This document shows, one piece after another, positions 20,780 to 32,645 of a stretch of DNA of 64,000 bases (the stretch's first letter is position 1; each line of letters opens with the position of its first letter). Source of the DNA: Echinarachnius parma (Eukaryota > Echinodermata > Echinoidea > Clypeasteroida > Echinarachniidae); NCBI GenBank assembly GCA_037951105.1, contig JBAMJV010003039.1:114134-178133 (forward strand). The letters run 5' to 3'. The position numbers and the translations under genes were made by a program. The notes below the pieces were generated by a model. It did not search any database. It saw nothing but the letters and a program-made list of their open reading frames with translations, and was not told the origin of the DNA.

Positions 20780-23700
20780 ATGAAGTGTTTTGTTTGTGAT
20801 AAAACTATGAAAAGGAATCAGTTACGATGTCAATGTAAATGCTCTAGACAAGCACATACAAATTGTGCTAACGAACCAATTTCAATTGATAACGATTGGG
20901 TGTGTCCATATTGTTTTGCAAATGAATTTCCATTCAATCATGTTATAGATGATAAAGAATACAATGACATCCTGCGCGTTTTCTTTCGATGCAATGAAAA
21001 TATTGATTTGTTTCGATTGAATGACCTAGCATTTGATATTTTCTCATTGAACTCAGAGGATGGTGGGATTGATTTAGAACATTATGATACCCCATGTCAA
21101 TATTATTTTAGTGATGAATTTAATGAAGCTTTTACTGTGAATAATACAAAGGAAAATATATCCTTATTTCACTTAAACGCACAGAGTTTTCCTTCAAAAT
21201 ATTTTCACATTCAAAGTTTGCTTGCATCGCTTGAACATAAGTTTGATGTGTATGCTTTCACGGAAACGTGGTTTGAGAAAAATGTACCCTCGATGTATAA
21301 ACTCTTTGATTATAATTTTTTTCATAAACACCGTGAAAACAGAAAGGGTGGAGGTGTATGCTTGTATATAAATCCGAAGTTTAAGGTAAAAGAACGGTCT
21401 GATCTTCAATTTTCTACCGACACAGTCGATACTCTTTTTATTGAACTTGAGCGAGAAACAAAGAAGAATATTATTGTAGGGGTTATATACAAAGCTCCAA
21501 ACTCAAACTCAGATGAATTTATTGATTCACTATCAATTTGTGTTGAAAATATATCTAATGAAAATAAGCAGTGCTACTTGACAGGAGACTTCAATTTTGA
21601 CTTGCTTAAACACTCCTCTCATGAAGATACTGAACGATTTCTCAATACATTATTATCATGCAGCGTCAGACCTTTGATTACGAAGCCGACCCGTGTTACT
21701 ACCCATTCATCAACTTGTATTGATAACGTGTTTACAAATGTATATGAAAATCCCATTAATTCTGGTTTATTGTATACAGATGTGTCGGACCATTTTCCGG
21801 TATTTCAAATTACACAGGTCACTGATCCTCTCCCGAGCAAATTATTTGATTATAGTAATAGACAACGAATTGATATGAATTCTATGAAAGAGGAATTAAG
21901 TAATTTAGATTTTAGCTTGATTTTGAACAGTAGTGATGTTAATGTAGCATATGAACAGCTTGTTGAAGTACTACATAATGTGTGTGAAAAACATACGATC
22001 ATAGAGTCTGTGAAAAAAAGGAAATATTGTCCTAAAAAACCCTGGATAACAAAAGGGATCATCCATTCGATCAATCGAAAGCAACGTTTATATAAGAAAT
22101 ATATGTCCTCGAAGTCAGTAACTGATCGATTGAAATATACTAAATATAGAAATAAATTGAATGCTATCATACAATTATCGAAGAAATTATATATTGCAAA
22201 GAAAATACAAGATAGCGCATCAGACTTAAAGCGAACCTGGTCAATAATCAAAGAACTACTTGGTACTAAAAAAAGCCATACTTTACCATCTTTCATTATG
22301 ATTAATGAACGGAAAATAGTGGATAATGAGTCAATTGCAAATGCATTTAATAATTTCTTCGGTAATATTGGTAAAAGTATTGCTGCTAAAATGCAACCAA
22401 CTCAATGTAATTTTAGAGACTTTCTATCACAAGATTTTCCTATGGATTCTTTGTATATGTTTCCAACAAATGAAAATGAGGTTTCCAAGATAATTGGGAA
22501 CTTAAAACGAAGTTATGCTACTGGTGTAGATGGTATGAATTCGTGTTTTATAAAAGATATTACTCAATATATATGCGCAGCATTTACGCACATTTGTAAT
22601 TTATCTTTAGTAAGTGGCCAATTTCCAGAAGCAATGAAATTTAGTAAAGTAATTCCTGTTTATAAATCTGGTGACGTGAATACTTTGAATAATTATCGCC
22701 CAATCTCACTCCTCCCTACTCTCTCAAAGGTCCTGGAACGCATTGTATATAATAGACTTTATAAGTATCTTGTATCTCATAATCTACTCACACCCCAACA
22801 GTTTGGTTTTCGCCCGAATCACTCAACTGAATTAGCTTTATTGTATGCCACTGAATTAATCTCATCATTCATTGATCGTGGTGAGGTAGCTGTTGGTATT
22901 TATATTGACTTAAGCAAAGCTTTTGATTCTCTGAATCACGCCATTTTATTACAAAAGTTATCAGCATTTGGTATTAGGGGCGTTGCTTACCAATGGTTTG
23001 CATCTTACTTACAAGATCGTAGACAATATGTTCATTTTAGGGGATCAAACTCCACTATCACTAATATTACAACAGGTATACCACAAGGGAGCATACTAGG
23101 ACCACTACTTTTTCTTTTGTACTTAAATGATCTTGTTCAATCGTCTAGTCTTTTTAAGTATGTTCTATATGCTGATGATACAACACTCTTTCTTTCGGAT
23201 AATGATGTAAATTCTTTGATAATTAAAACAAATAATGAACTTGTAAATATATCGAATTGGTTTAAAGCGAATAAATTATTGATTAATACCTCAAAAACAA
23301 AATGTATGATATTTAATTTTAATAAAACAAGAAGCATTGATAATGTTATTTTGAAAATTGATAATGAACAAATACCACAAGTGGATTATACTAACTTCCT
23401 TGGATTAATAATTGATAATAAACTTAATTGGGATAGACACATTTTATGCACCTCATCAAAAATGAGCAGGAATATTGGCGTACTAAATAAATTAAAGTCC
23501 CTTTTACCTTCTCATATTTTGTTTTTACTTTATAATACCTTGGTTTTGCCTCACCTTAACTATTGCACGCTTATTTGGGGAAGAGCAAGCAAATTTCGTT
23601 TAAATAAGATACAAATATTGCAGAAAAGAGTCATTAGAATTTGTTCTGGTGCCCATTATCTAGCTCATTGTGACCCATTATTTATTGAATTAAAAACATT

Positions 23701-23929
23701 GTCATTAGAAAAATTGATAGTCTTTAAAACAGCAATTTTTATGTTTAAAATGAATCATGATTTGATTCCTAGCATATTTTTAGATCTCTTTGTTAAACAG
23801 TTTAATGTACATACGATCAATACTAGAAAAAGGGAAAATTATCGGCCCCATTTATTTAGAACAGCTTTTTCACAGAAACAGTCTATAAGGTATCATGGTG
23901 TTAATATTTGGAATAACATGGAAGAATGA
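20780..23929 (+). CDS. LINE ORF2: PHD-like finger, AP endonuclease, reverse transcriptase
   Basis: 1049 uninterrupted codons. Residues 3-45 form a PHD-like zinc finger (C3, C6, C17/C19, H26, C29, C42, C45). The exonuclease-endonuclease-phosphatase domain follows from about 126 (HLNAQS, FTETW, GDFNFD about 270, SDHFPVF). The reverse transcriptase has NNYRPISLLPT, FGFRPNHSTE, DLSKAFDSLNH (about 713), GIPQGSILGP (about 767) and YADD (about 796). The C-terminal segment (NFLGLIIDNKLNWDRH) follows. No RNase H is seen. It nicks target DNA and primes cDNA from it. The complete frame suggests recent mobilisation. Clade within CR1/L2/Daphne/Crack is unresolved. Confidence 0.93.
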   Translation: MKCFVCDKTMKRNQLRCQCKCSRQAHTNCANEPISIDNDWVCPYCFANEFPFNHVIDDKEYNDILRVFFRCNENIDLFRLNDLAFDIFSLNSEDGGIDLEHYDTPCQYYFSDEFNEAFTVNNTKENISLFHLNAQSFPSKYFHIQSLLASLEHKFDVYAFTETWFEKNVPSMYKLFDYNFFHKHRENRKGGGVCLYINPKFKVKERSDLQFSTDTVDTLFIELERETKKNIIVGVIYKAPNSNSDEFIDSLSICVENISNENKQCYLTGDFNFDLLKHSSHEDTERFLNTLLSCSVRPLITKPTRVTTHSSTCIDNVFTNVYENPINSGLLYTDVSDHFPVFQITQVTDPLPSKLFDYSNRQRIDMNSMKEELSNLDFSLILNSSDVNVAYEQLVEVLHNVCEKHTIIESVKKRKYCPKKPWITKGIIHSINRKQRLYKKYMSSKSVTDRLKYTKYRNKLNAIIQLSKKLYIAKKIQDSASDLKRTWSIIKELLGTKKSHTLPSFIMINERKIVDNESIANAFNNFFGNIGKSIAAKMQPTQCNFRDFLSQDFPMDSLYMFPTNENEVSKIIGNLKRSYATGVDGMNSCFIKDITQYICAAFTHICNLSLVSGQFPEAMKFSKVIPVYKSGDVNTLNNYRPISLLPTLSKVLERIVYNRLYKYLVSHNLLTPQQFGFRPNHSTELALLYATELISSFIDRGEVAVGIYIDLSKAFDSLNHAILLQKLSAFGIRGVAYQWFASYLQDRRQYVHFRGSNSTITNITTGIPQGSILGPLLFLLYLNDLVQSSSLFKYVLYADDTTLFLSDNDVNSLIIKTNNELVNISNWFKANKLLINTSKTKCMIFNFNKTRSIDNVILKIDNEQIPQVDYTNFLGLIIDNKLNWDRHILCTSSKMSRNIGVLNKLKSLLPSHILFLLYNTLVLPHLNYCTLIWGRASKFRLNKIQILQKRVIRICSGAHYLAHCDPLFIELKTLSLEKLIVFKTAIFMFKMNHDLIPSIFLDLFVKQFNVHTINTRKRENYRPHLFRTAFSQKQSIRYHGVNIWNNMEE

Positions 23930-25131
23930 ATTAAACACTTAAGTTATAACAACTTTAGGAAAATATTAAAGGCAAACTTGAACAACCCCAAATAACTTGT
24001 TTTGAAAATTTTGTATTGTGCGTGTTGCATCTTATTTATATGTACCCATCTTGTCTATCATTACTCTTTCAATATGATTCCATTTGTTATGACTTGCCAA
24101 TCTTTCTTTTGATTACATTTTAATAACATTATTATTATTTTATTGAAATCACGTATACCCGTTTGTCATGTTTCGTGTTGTTTGGTAAATATGTAAACAT
24201 CGTGTTGTTTTAGTTGTTACTTTAATCTGTTAGATTAGTATTGCTTAGTGTTATATTTATATTGTTTCCTTTGCGAATTATTATTTTTTTTTTGTAATGT
24301 TTAATTATTTTTTTTTCTTTTTTTTTTCTGTAAATTAATGTAAATTAACGTTCTGCATTTTGTATGCATTTTATTCTGTATTAAATTATTTCCATTCCTT
24401 GCCATTTTTATTTTCTTTATATTCATATTATATAACACGTATGTGAATATTATATTGTATTTAATTGTGATAGTGTATCTCTTAATTACTATAACATGCC
24501 GGGTGCCCTTACTCGACAAGCTTCGTGCTTCTCATAGGTGCTACCTGTTACACTGTAACTGTACAAATTTGTATCTGATTTTTATCTGAAATAAATGTTG
24601 AATTGAATTGAATTGAATTGTAAGAATCAAGATTTTATCCAATAACAGTTATCAAAAAGTAAAGATTTTTACACAATTTCCTTTTCTATGATGTTAAAAC
24701 AAAACATAAACAAGATATTAGAAGTAGAATTATTGTTCTGAAGTGATCCATATTTTAAAATTTTATTTCACAAACAACGGATGCAAATTTCATCATTTTA
24801 GGGGTAATACATATAATTTTTGTCCCAACTTCAATGGCCAAAAAAAAAAAATATTCTGCATTGAATTTCAAACTTTTTTCCTTTAGTCATCAAAATATGG
24901 TCCTTCCTCATTACTATCCAGTAGTTAACAAGGCTGTCCCATGAGTTTAATTTTTCCATCCTCGGGTAACATTTTTCGTGGAGTTGCCCAAATATCTTTT
25001 GAACGAAATGGAAATTTGACAAACCGAAACCTGTCCCGTGCTTTTTTTGTTGTTAATATGAATATAAAAAGGTATGAGAGAACCACTAACATCAGTTTTG
25101 AGGATTTGGACAATGTTACAAAGTCCTTTAA

Positions 25132-25384
25132 ATACACATCACTACACGTTGCCATATGGTCACATTAAAAACATGCATAAGCATCTGGTCTGGCCAGATA
25201 ATCGAACTTGCTACTGTAGTGCCGTTGACGAGTAGTTTTTACGTGCCTGAGCACTGGGGTGTTGTAAACTTGTAATACGTACATCGGCAGTTGCTGCCCC
25301 TACAACACTCCCTGCCAGCGCGTCAGTATGAAATGACGAAATAACAAGTGATACCAAACAAGGAGGAGAGGAGACAATTAAACA
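25132..25384. other. No feature recognised
   Basis: The first 40 bases continue the TRIM B flank homologous to 37275-37320. The remainder is unassigned. Confidence 0.45.
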
Positions 25385-26540
25385 GTTAGTACAACTATTC
25401 AATCAAGATATTGGAAAAGCAACCGATTCCAACCACTTGGAAAGATGCAAAAATAGTTATTTTATACAAGAAAGGGGACAAAGCTTATGTTAAAAACTAC
25501 CGCCCAATCAGCCTTCTATGTCATTTGTACAAGATCTTCACTATTAAGTAATGCAAATTAGAATCAAAGATATATTTGACACAAATCAACCCCCAAAACA
25601 AGCAGGGTTTAGACACCTAACAACCAACATACAAGCTATGAATCAGCTTATTGAGAAGGCAAATGAGTACCGACTTCAATGTGCCTTGGATTTGTGGACT
25701 ACCAGAAGGCATTCGATTCCATCGAACACATGCAGAGACATGCTTGATGCCCTCCGGAAAATCAATATTGAAGAAGGGGTATCTAAACATCCTGGAAGAT
25801 ATTTATACCAACGCAGTAGCCAGAATCCACAATCATAATGATGTATCAAATGAAGTCAAGATCAAAATTGGAGTCCGACAGGGAGACACATCATCTCCAA
25901 ATATATTTACAACAACATAAGTGGAAGTATTCAGAAAGTCACATTTAAATGGCTGGGTAAACATTGATGGGAAACATTTACTGATGTGGCATCAATTAAA
26001 GAACTAGAAGGACAGCTGACAGGTCTTAACAGGGAAAGCAAAACTATTCAATTAACCATGCACAAAGAAAAAACTAAATATACGACAAACTATGACACAG
26101 AAGAAAGCATGGGATAAAAGGTGGGAAGTTAGAGATAGTGGGTAGTTATTAGTATTTGGGAAATGCAAGAAACCACAAAGAAAGAATTTAGTAATATTAA
26201 GAGTAAAAGCAGGATGGATGAATTATAGAAGATACAAAGACATGTTTATCAAAAAAAAATATACCCATGCCCCTATAGGTGAAGATTGTTCATTCAATGC
26301 ATTATATCAACCATGACATATGAATCAGAAACATGGTAATTGACAAAATAACTAGTACAGAAGCTTGTGACAACTCAACGAGCTATGGAGAGAGAAATTG
26401 CATTCATCTCTGCGAGCCAAAATCAATCACAAAGTCGTAAAGACATCAAACAAAGGTTCAATACATCATGGAGAAAGTAAAAGAATCACAGTGGAGATGG
26501 GCTTGGCTTAGTAACCAAACGGGACAGAGAGTTGGGGGTT
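25385..26540 (+). pseudogene. Decayed RTE-like LINE reverse transcriptase
   Basis: Broken frames read in order: KDAKIVILYKKGDK and VKNYRPISLL (RT block near 25440-25520), QAGFR (25600), VRQGDTSSPNIFTT (25875-25915), and TYESETW with VQKLVTTQRAMEREI near 26310-26400, the C-terminal signature of RTE/BovB-like ORF2. Many stops. It lies just left of the large duplication. Confidence 0.72.
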
Positions 26541-27427
26541 GTCACCGAGACCGAACGTTCCCCGAGACCACTGGTTTAGATGGTCGAGACCGATAAAAAG
26601 TGGACCCGAGACCGACAAAATGTGGATCTTTCTGATTTTGTTTTACTGTTTAAAATCCGAATAGCCAATGCACGATTGACAACGCTAGTGCATTTATCAT
26701 ATCTTATCCTAATTTGAGATTTCATTATTTTTAATTTAAATTTTCTTATGATGTTTATGATACCGGGAAAAGTGCACAGACACGCAAACATTATGCACAC
26801 CAAAAAATATAGTGTTTTGTGTTGGTGTTTTTTTGCAGAAAGTGATAGTAAAGTTTACAATAAAATGTACTTATTCCGAGGATTTCTTCATAATACAGCA
26901 CTGTTTACAGCTCCGTACTAGATGCGGCGCTCTGGATGCCGTTGATTGCCGCCCTCTACAGACGAAAAAATTATATACTAGTAACAGGTTTTACGTTCAA
27001 CTACTAATACATTGAACCTTATTTTTGTACGAATTGTAATATTTGTGGAAATAATCAATCAAGCAATCGCCCTAGCTCCTACCAGAATGACCACTCCCCC
27101 AAAACCCCCAAACAATAACAACACCAACAACTATATCTTCCAACCTATCTTTGTAACAAGGAGATGAATTTAGCATTTTCTTTCAATGAAGAGTGGTGCG
27201 AATAATAACTTTCAAACTGACTTAAAACGTCATACTTCTTTTTATAAAAGTTCTTATAAATTATTTTGAAGGGCCAATAACATTAAAGCAATAAGTCCAT
27301 ATTCGTCAGAATATAAAGGCAAACACAAATTATCACGGAACAGGGGTTTGAAATGTTTTGATACATTTTACTATGAATGATATTGCTGTGTATTTCGATT
27401 TGTGTACTTATACATTTTGTATTCTAC

Positions 27428-27658
27428 TTAAAGGGATCTCGTAACTTTGTTGACATGTGCAAACAGTGATGAGTGGTTGATAAAGTGAAATTCTCTGAAC
27501 ACTTCAATCGTAAATATCTTTTTAACGAAAGGGAAATTGAAAAAAAAAACCGAAACATGTCTCATGCTTTTATTGCTAATACGAATACAACAAGGTATGA
27601 GGGAACCGCTAGAATTCCAACTGGACTTTGAGGATTTGGACAATGTTAGTCCCTTTAA
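27428..27658. mobile_element. TTAA MITE, family 2, compact 231-bp copy
   Basis: TTAAAGGGATCTCGTAACTT at the left and GGACAATGTTAGTCCCTTTAA at the right, with TTAA at 27428-27431 and 27655-27658. The right part contains GAGGATTTGGACAATGTTA. A coding-like reading of it is coincidental, since the same DNA recurs in non-coding copies. Confidence 0.82.
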
Positions 27659-27794
27659 CAGATTAATGTGTATGAACATTCGAAATAATACTTTTATGGA
27701 TGTAAAAAGATGTAAAAAGATGTAAAAAGATGTAGCTAATGAACAGACAGACGCTAGTGCATTATTGTTGATATTTTTGTAAATACATTGGTTA

Positions 27795-27959
27795 CATGCA
27801 CACACACACACACACACATACACGCACACGTGCACGCATACAAACACGAACACACATATGCATAAACACACACACATACTTACACGCATAAAAGCACCCA
27901 AATATACACGCGCACCCATACAAACACTCACACATATGCATACATAAATAAACGCACAC

Positions 27960-28024
<65 letters not shown>

Positions 28025-28030
28025 AACACA
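27795..28030. repeat. (CA)n microsatellite
   Basis: About 230 bases of CA repeats with CG, TA and AT interruptions. Its counterpart in the other duplicon at 44885-45020 is much shorter. Preceded by three GATGTAAAAA repeats at about 27697-27732. Confidence 0.95.
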
Positions 28031-28904
28031 TATGAACACACAATTGAACATCCATTTGTATTCAAGGCAGGTTTTGACATACTGGCTGTTTTGTAATATA
28101 CCATTAATGCTAAAACATATTGTTCACATTAATAAGTTTCACCTTTCTTCAGTCGGATGCGCAAAAATTCAAATAATTATTTAAAAAGTCATTTACTAAG
28201 GACAGTATAATACTGGGGGCATGTTAAACCATGTAATTGGAATGTCAAGCATCCCATTGTCTTGATGCCTAATGACAAGAAACAATCAGAGGTGGTGGCA
28301 TAACAACCATCAATGTGATTGTAAAATTCCACTTGTTAAACTGGTCAAACTTGTTACTGGGAATTTTTAGTCTAGCCTTAGTTAATAAATTTAGTAGAAT
28401 ACCGGCCATAGCCATTATTTAGTAATAATTTTACTCACATTTTGGCAACTTATAATGATTATTCACGTTCATGTATTGTTTATCTAAATGTACAGTGTAT
28501 AAGTGTATCAACTACATGAATGTGAATTAATGTAACGATTAACGAAACACGTTTCTTTATAGATGGACAATACAAAGACACTTGAATAAACTTTCATATG
28601 TGTTACCATAATGCATTTATTGTTGAGATCATAAGTCTTTTATCATAATTACAAATCTGTAACACAAAAGCATGCCTGAATCTTACTGAATGGACTTTAA
28701 TAGCTCCCGAACTAAACTCAGTTTAGAGACAATTAATAATAATTGTAATTTAAAATCATGGACTTTATTCTTTTTCCCAGTAGAAATACAGTCCCCAGGG
28801 AATACAGTCAACTAATTAACTCAGTGAAAAAATGAAAATCATGGATCTTATTTGTTTCCAGTAAAAAAAAACCAGTAAACTAATTAAAGGGATATAACAG
28901 TTCT

Positions 28905-29074
28905 GGGCCCGGTTGCAGAAAGATAAACAATAAATCGATTGTAAGTTACAATTAATTGGAAGTCTGGTCATGTGTTCTGGATGCACGAATCTGATTGGTT
29001 GAAACGCGCAAAGTTCCTGACTTACAATCAATCGTAACTTACAATCAATTGTATCTCTTTCTGCAACGGGACCC
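28905..29074. mobile_element. 170-bp MITE with GGGCCCGGTTGCAG termini
   Basis: GGGCCCGGTTGCAGAAAGA at the left and TCTTTCTGCAACGGGACCC at the right are near-perfect inverted repeats. Inside, CAATCGATTGTAAGTTACAA-type sequences also occur in both orientations. The other duplicon reads straight through at 46141-46156 (ACAGTTTTGGTCGAG), so this copy arrived after the duplication. Confidence 0.85.
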
Positions 29075-29858
29075 TGGTCGAGAGGGTGCTTAATTAGATA
29101 TTTTTCCGAGATACAGACAAAATAAGTGTTTCCCCTAAGCTATAAAATCATTGCTATAATTAAACAAACGATTCTTGAGCAAATTCTGTTCTGCTATAAT
29201 TAAACAAACGATGCTTGAGCAAATTCTGTCCAGAAACAGCTAACATATTGTATATCCATTATAAAGAAATCAACTCAAATTGAAATTGGGGGCGGCCATG
29301 ACGACTTTATTCACGATATGGAATGAAAAACACACAGTAATTCACAAAACCTACATTTTATTGAAACTATACAAAACTGGCGTTAATCTGATTCTGATAA
29401 TTTCTCTATTGAGTTATTAATCTAAAAAAGCAATCACACTCAATTAGAATTTGTGTGTACAAATTGGGGAATTTTCCAAATATATAAGTGGGCTTCACAT
29501 ATACATTTGGAAATTGTTTGATTTGAATTTCATTTCCATATTTTACAAATTATATTTTTGGTGAACAGGTAAATAACAAACAAACAATTATATTCATGAA
29601 CAAAATACAAACACAAATATACAGAAGACTAATAAACACTTTATATAACACAAACAATAACTCAACTTGTAACATAACGTAAAATATGGGGGAAACAAAA
29701 AGAAGCAAAGTTTGTAAAATAAATTAGTTCACGACTGCTCTTTGAATGACTGAACACAGCCTACAAAATTAGCCGATTATATACTTTTCTAACATTTATT
29801 CGAGCATTGTTTAACTACAAGTGCATTTCAATTCAAACATAAAGGAAATTGATATATG

Positions 29859-29931
29859 GGTCTATGTGGCTCGATGGTAGTGTACTGGTCTAACAATCCG
29901 GATGTCTCGGGTTCGATTCCCGGCGAAGTCT
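29859..29931 (+). other. tRNA-Val-like SINE head with A and B boxes
   Basis: TGGCTCGATGG (A box, 29867-29877) and GGTTCGATTCC (B box, 29910-29920) are correctly spaced. The anticodon-arm region CTGG-TCTAACAAT-CCGG would present AAC, as in tRNA-Val. The 5' GTCTATG does not pair with GCGAAGT, so it is not a functional tRNA gene. The copy at 46897-46968 has one B-box change. Confidence 0.65.
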
Positions 29932-30365
29932 ATCTGTCTTTGCTCATTTTCATTTACAAGTTTGTCATTAATGTACACGTTTTAGACACTGAAATGCAGT
30001 TTATCCAGATCTTTACAGTAAATTCATATGTTGTCTAAAAAAATAATATCGATATATAAAGTGCAACAAATTTAATATTTCGACATGGAAAGTATAATTA
30101 TACAGAGTAATATGATTTAACTATTTCTTTTCAGTTTGATAACAAATCCTACGAATAAATATCATGATTATATCAGGCCCAACAAAAAATGGTAATACAA
30201 ATTTAAAAACCTTATTAATTCAAACATTTATGCAGAAATACAAACGGAACTTGTAGGTTTCTTCCACAATTAGGTAACAAACCAATACAATTAACCAAAC
30301 ACAACAATATTGATATAATGCAAAAATCGAAATATTTCACCTTGGAAACGATATAATGTTAAAAT

Positions 30366-30412
30366 GTAAAGCGCTTAGAGCTGATTAATATTATGCGCTA
30401 TATAAATCGAAA
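30366..30412 (+). repeat. SINE-type 3' tail sequence
   Basis: GTAAAGCGCTTAGAGCTGAT followed by TTATGCGCTATATAAAT resembles the conserved 3' domain of many invertebrate tRNA-SINEs. It is duplicated at about 47421-47466. It lies 450 bp from the tRNA-like head, so whether they belong to one element is uncertain. Confidence 0.45.
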
Positions 30413-32645
30413 GATAGTGATGTAATCATTTCTCTTCAGTTTGGTAACAAACATATACCCCCAAAAATGTATATATCTAGGCTACCCCGCCAAAATACTC
30501 ATCTTCCTGTACTGAAACAGAGTATAATTTCTGTCACAGTGTGATAACAAACCTTAAACTAAATAGATCAAAGCAATGTTATTTGTACACAATCAATTTA
30601 CTATTTTGATTTAGATAAATATTGCGAAGGACTTGGAGTAAATCCTTATTCCAATTTATTTGTAATATTATTCAATAGAAAGTAATTTTGCCAAATAGAA
30701 GGTATATCTAAACCATTGAACAAAACGATGGAAAAACGGACAAACAAACAAACAAACAAACATATATTTGAAAATAGTTAGGAAACTAGATTTCCTGTAG
30801 AAATGCTGCATTATTTATTCCTAACAATAAAACCAGTTTTGAATGGTATTTCCTACATACAAATGATAGAAATAGTGGCCTTTATTTCCGATGAATTATT
30901 ATTGTTTTTTTTTTTACAATTATTCATTTACAGATACATCATCAATACAAAGTTAAGTCCTGCATGGATATCTCTAAGTTCTTAGTAAAAATTTAAAAAG
31001 AAATATATATAATACAATTTTGTATTAGCTTGAAACGCCGGAATAAATTAGCAAGCAGTAATGATAATAATACACAAAAACAATCAAACAAACAACAAAC
31101 TAAATGTTTACATAATTTAACGTAGTCACATTCGATGATACTATAATTCATGTACAGGCTAACCAAAAATGTATATACATTGTATAACATTTATTGATGT
31201 AAAGCATCTACAATAAAACAAATTACGCCAATGAAGAAGATGGGTACAGTATCAGCCAATATTCTGCTAAACCGTTATAGGCGGTGATTATATAATTATT
31301 ATAAACATCAAGATGAGACATAATAGTTATAATCGAATCGAATTTGATCAACGTAATTGAAAATATCTTATATACAGATTCATGCATGAATATAAATGAA
31401 GAACATTTGACATTATCTCATTAATCACTACTTCGTAAATAATGTGCATAAGACAGAGCTTCACTTATTACAAACATTCATAAGGTACTCACGTCCATCG
31501 GGTGAGAGCTAGAAGGACGCTCATTAATTATTTGGCTAAAGTGAGTTATGCATATAGCTTGTAGGACCGAACCCTCTCTATTTTCAGATAGTAATTATTG
31601 ATTTGTTTGGATAACACACTTTTAATTTAATAGAGAGAGCTATACAGTGGGTTTCTATATACAAGGGTTCCAACTTTAAGCATGATTATCTTGAAAGTAC
31701 AAAAAGTGAATTAGCGCCCTTCTCTTATTCAACCGACGTGATACAATAGATGTATTGTATACATACGCTTCATTTAATGGAGAAAATCACAAAATATGTA
31801 TGTAACTGAACACAATCTACATTCCAAATTAACAACTCAAAACTTTACCATTAACCATAATTATATGCATTCAAACTCACAATGTATGTATTCAACTTTA
31901 GGGTGAACAAACATACATTTCACTGAACAAATTCCATACATACAGCTTTCAAATAAAACAACGCTATAAATTGTGCAAAATTCGACAAATAATAGCAAAC
32001 AAATCTACAGCTATGGTACCATGGTAAGCCTTTTCGTAACAAATCAACAGATATGTATGGAACTAAATCTACATTCCTCCCAAAACACTCAAAACTTAAC
32101 CATTAACCAGGTGTATTACAATCACAATTCATGTATTCACCTTTAGGGCGTACAAACATGCATTTAACTGAAAACAAATATATAACTTTCAAATGAAACA
32201 TCTCTATAAATTGTGCAAACTTCGAAACATAATGGCAAACAAAATTACAACTATGTTTCCACGGTAAATTCACTAAGCCTCTAAGAAATTTAACCATCTT
32301 AAATCTCTTTAAAGTTCTTCTGATACAAGTATATAAATATGAAAGGGTGCCTAGCTTCCAGGGACGTAAATCTCCATACTACGCAAAAGCAAGAAATCCT
32401 CATATATCAATCGAAATGTCGATGATTCATCATGTTTGAAATGGTGCTCTCTAAATACCTGATAAAAGCACGTTCCTGTCAATTCGTGTTCATAACAATC
32501 GATCCTTGACAAATGTCATGATGATATACACGATTTGTATACAAAAGCCGATCACCATGATCAAACCGTATACTGTAACTCGTCGGCAGTGTTAACTGAC
32601 GCAACAGATATACGTCACTCAACCAAGTCAGGCTGATTAGGTTAG

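Larger units (their letters stand above)
20022..24620 (+). mobile_element. CR1/L2-like LINE, 5'-truncated, with intact ORF2
   Basis: It contains the C-terminal part of ORF1 and a full ORF2, followed by a 3' UTR with a small hairpin (GACAAGCTTCGTGCTTCTC) and a TTGAA short-tandem tail at about 24598-24620, the kind of 3' end used by CR1/L2-like LINEs. It lies inside the GGGCAACTCCA element. The truncation in ORF1 is the common result of incomplete reverse transcription. I did not find clear target duplications. Confidence 0.85.
18749..24989. mobile_element. GGGCAACTCCA-ended MITE with repeated GTCACGGACATTAC word
   Basis: Termini GGGCAACTCCA and TGGAGTTGCCC are exact inverted repeats, flanked by AAAT at 18745-18748 and 24990-24993. 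The sister locus near 5750 reads CGTAAATATCTTTTAAAC with a single AAAT. The 16-base word CGTCACGGACATTACA occurs at 18761, 18940, 19130, 19153 and 20006, with the reverse complement at 19828 and 19853. Without the LINE the element is about 1.64 kb. No transposase. Class unresolved; 4-bp duplications occur in Sola and Ginger among others. Confidence 0.88.
18472..25131. mobile_element. TTAA MITE, family 2, carrying two further nested elements
   Basis: Opens TTAAAGGGATCTAGTAACTT (TTAA 18472-18475) and closes CAATGTTACAAAGTCCTTTAA (TTAA 25128-25131). Without the nested DNA it would be about 420 bp, as in the sister at 5497-5896. The TRIM C flank at about 37255-37290 is the roughly unfilled counterpart. 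Confidence 0.8.
26571..32645. repeat. Segmental duplication, left copy (TRIM C side)
   Basis: Starts at GGTTTAGATGGTCGAGACCG and matches 43211-50758 in the same order: the GCGGCGCTCTGGATG block, the CA microsatellite, the tRNA-like SINE, the long AT-rich stretch at 29300-30760, and the TRIM gene with its 3' flank. Differences include a MITE present only here (28905-29074) and one present only in the other copy (47973-48505). I see no host gene between 26571 and 32645. Confidence 0.85.

Noticed and set aside
27597..27660. Possible conserved peptide EPLEFQ.FEDLDNV
   Set aside because: The DNA is the right end of the family-2 TTAA MITE and recurs in non-coding, frame-broken copies.
27428..28051. 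Long minus-strand frame rich in Cys and Val
   Set aside because: It is the translation of the CA microsatellite joined to a TTAA MITE. No domain, and the counterpart in the other duplicon is not conserved as protein.
29859..29931. Functional tRNA-Val gene
   Set aside because: The acceptor stem strands do not pair, though A and B boxes are good; called a tRNA-derived repeat instead.
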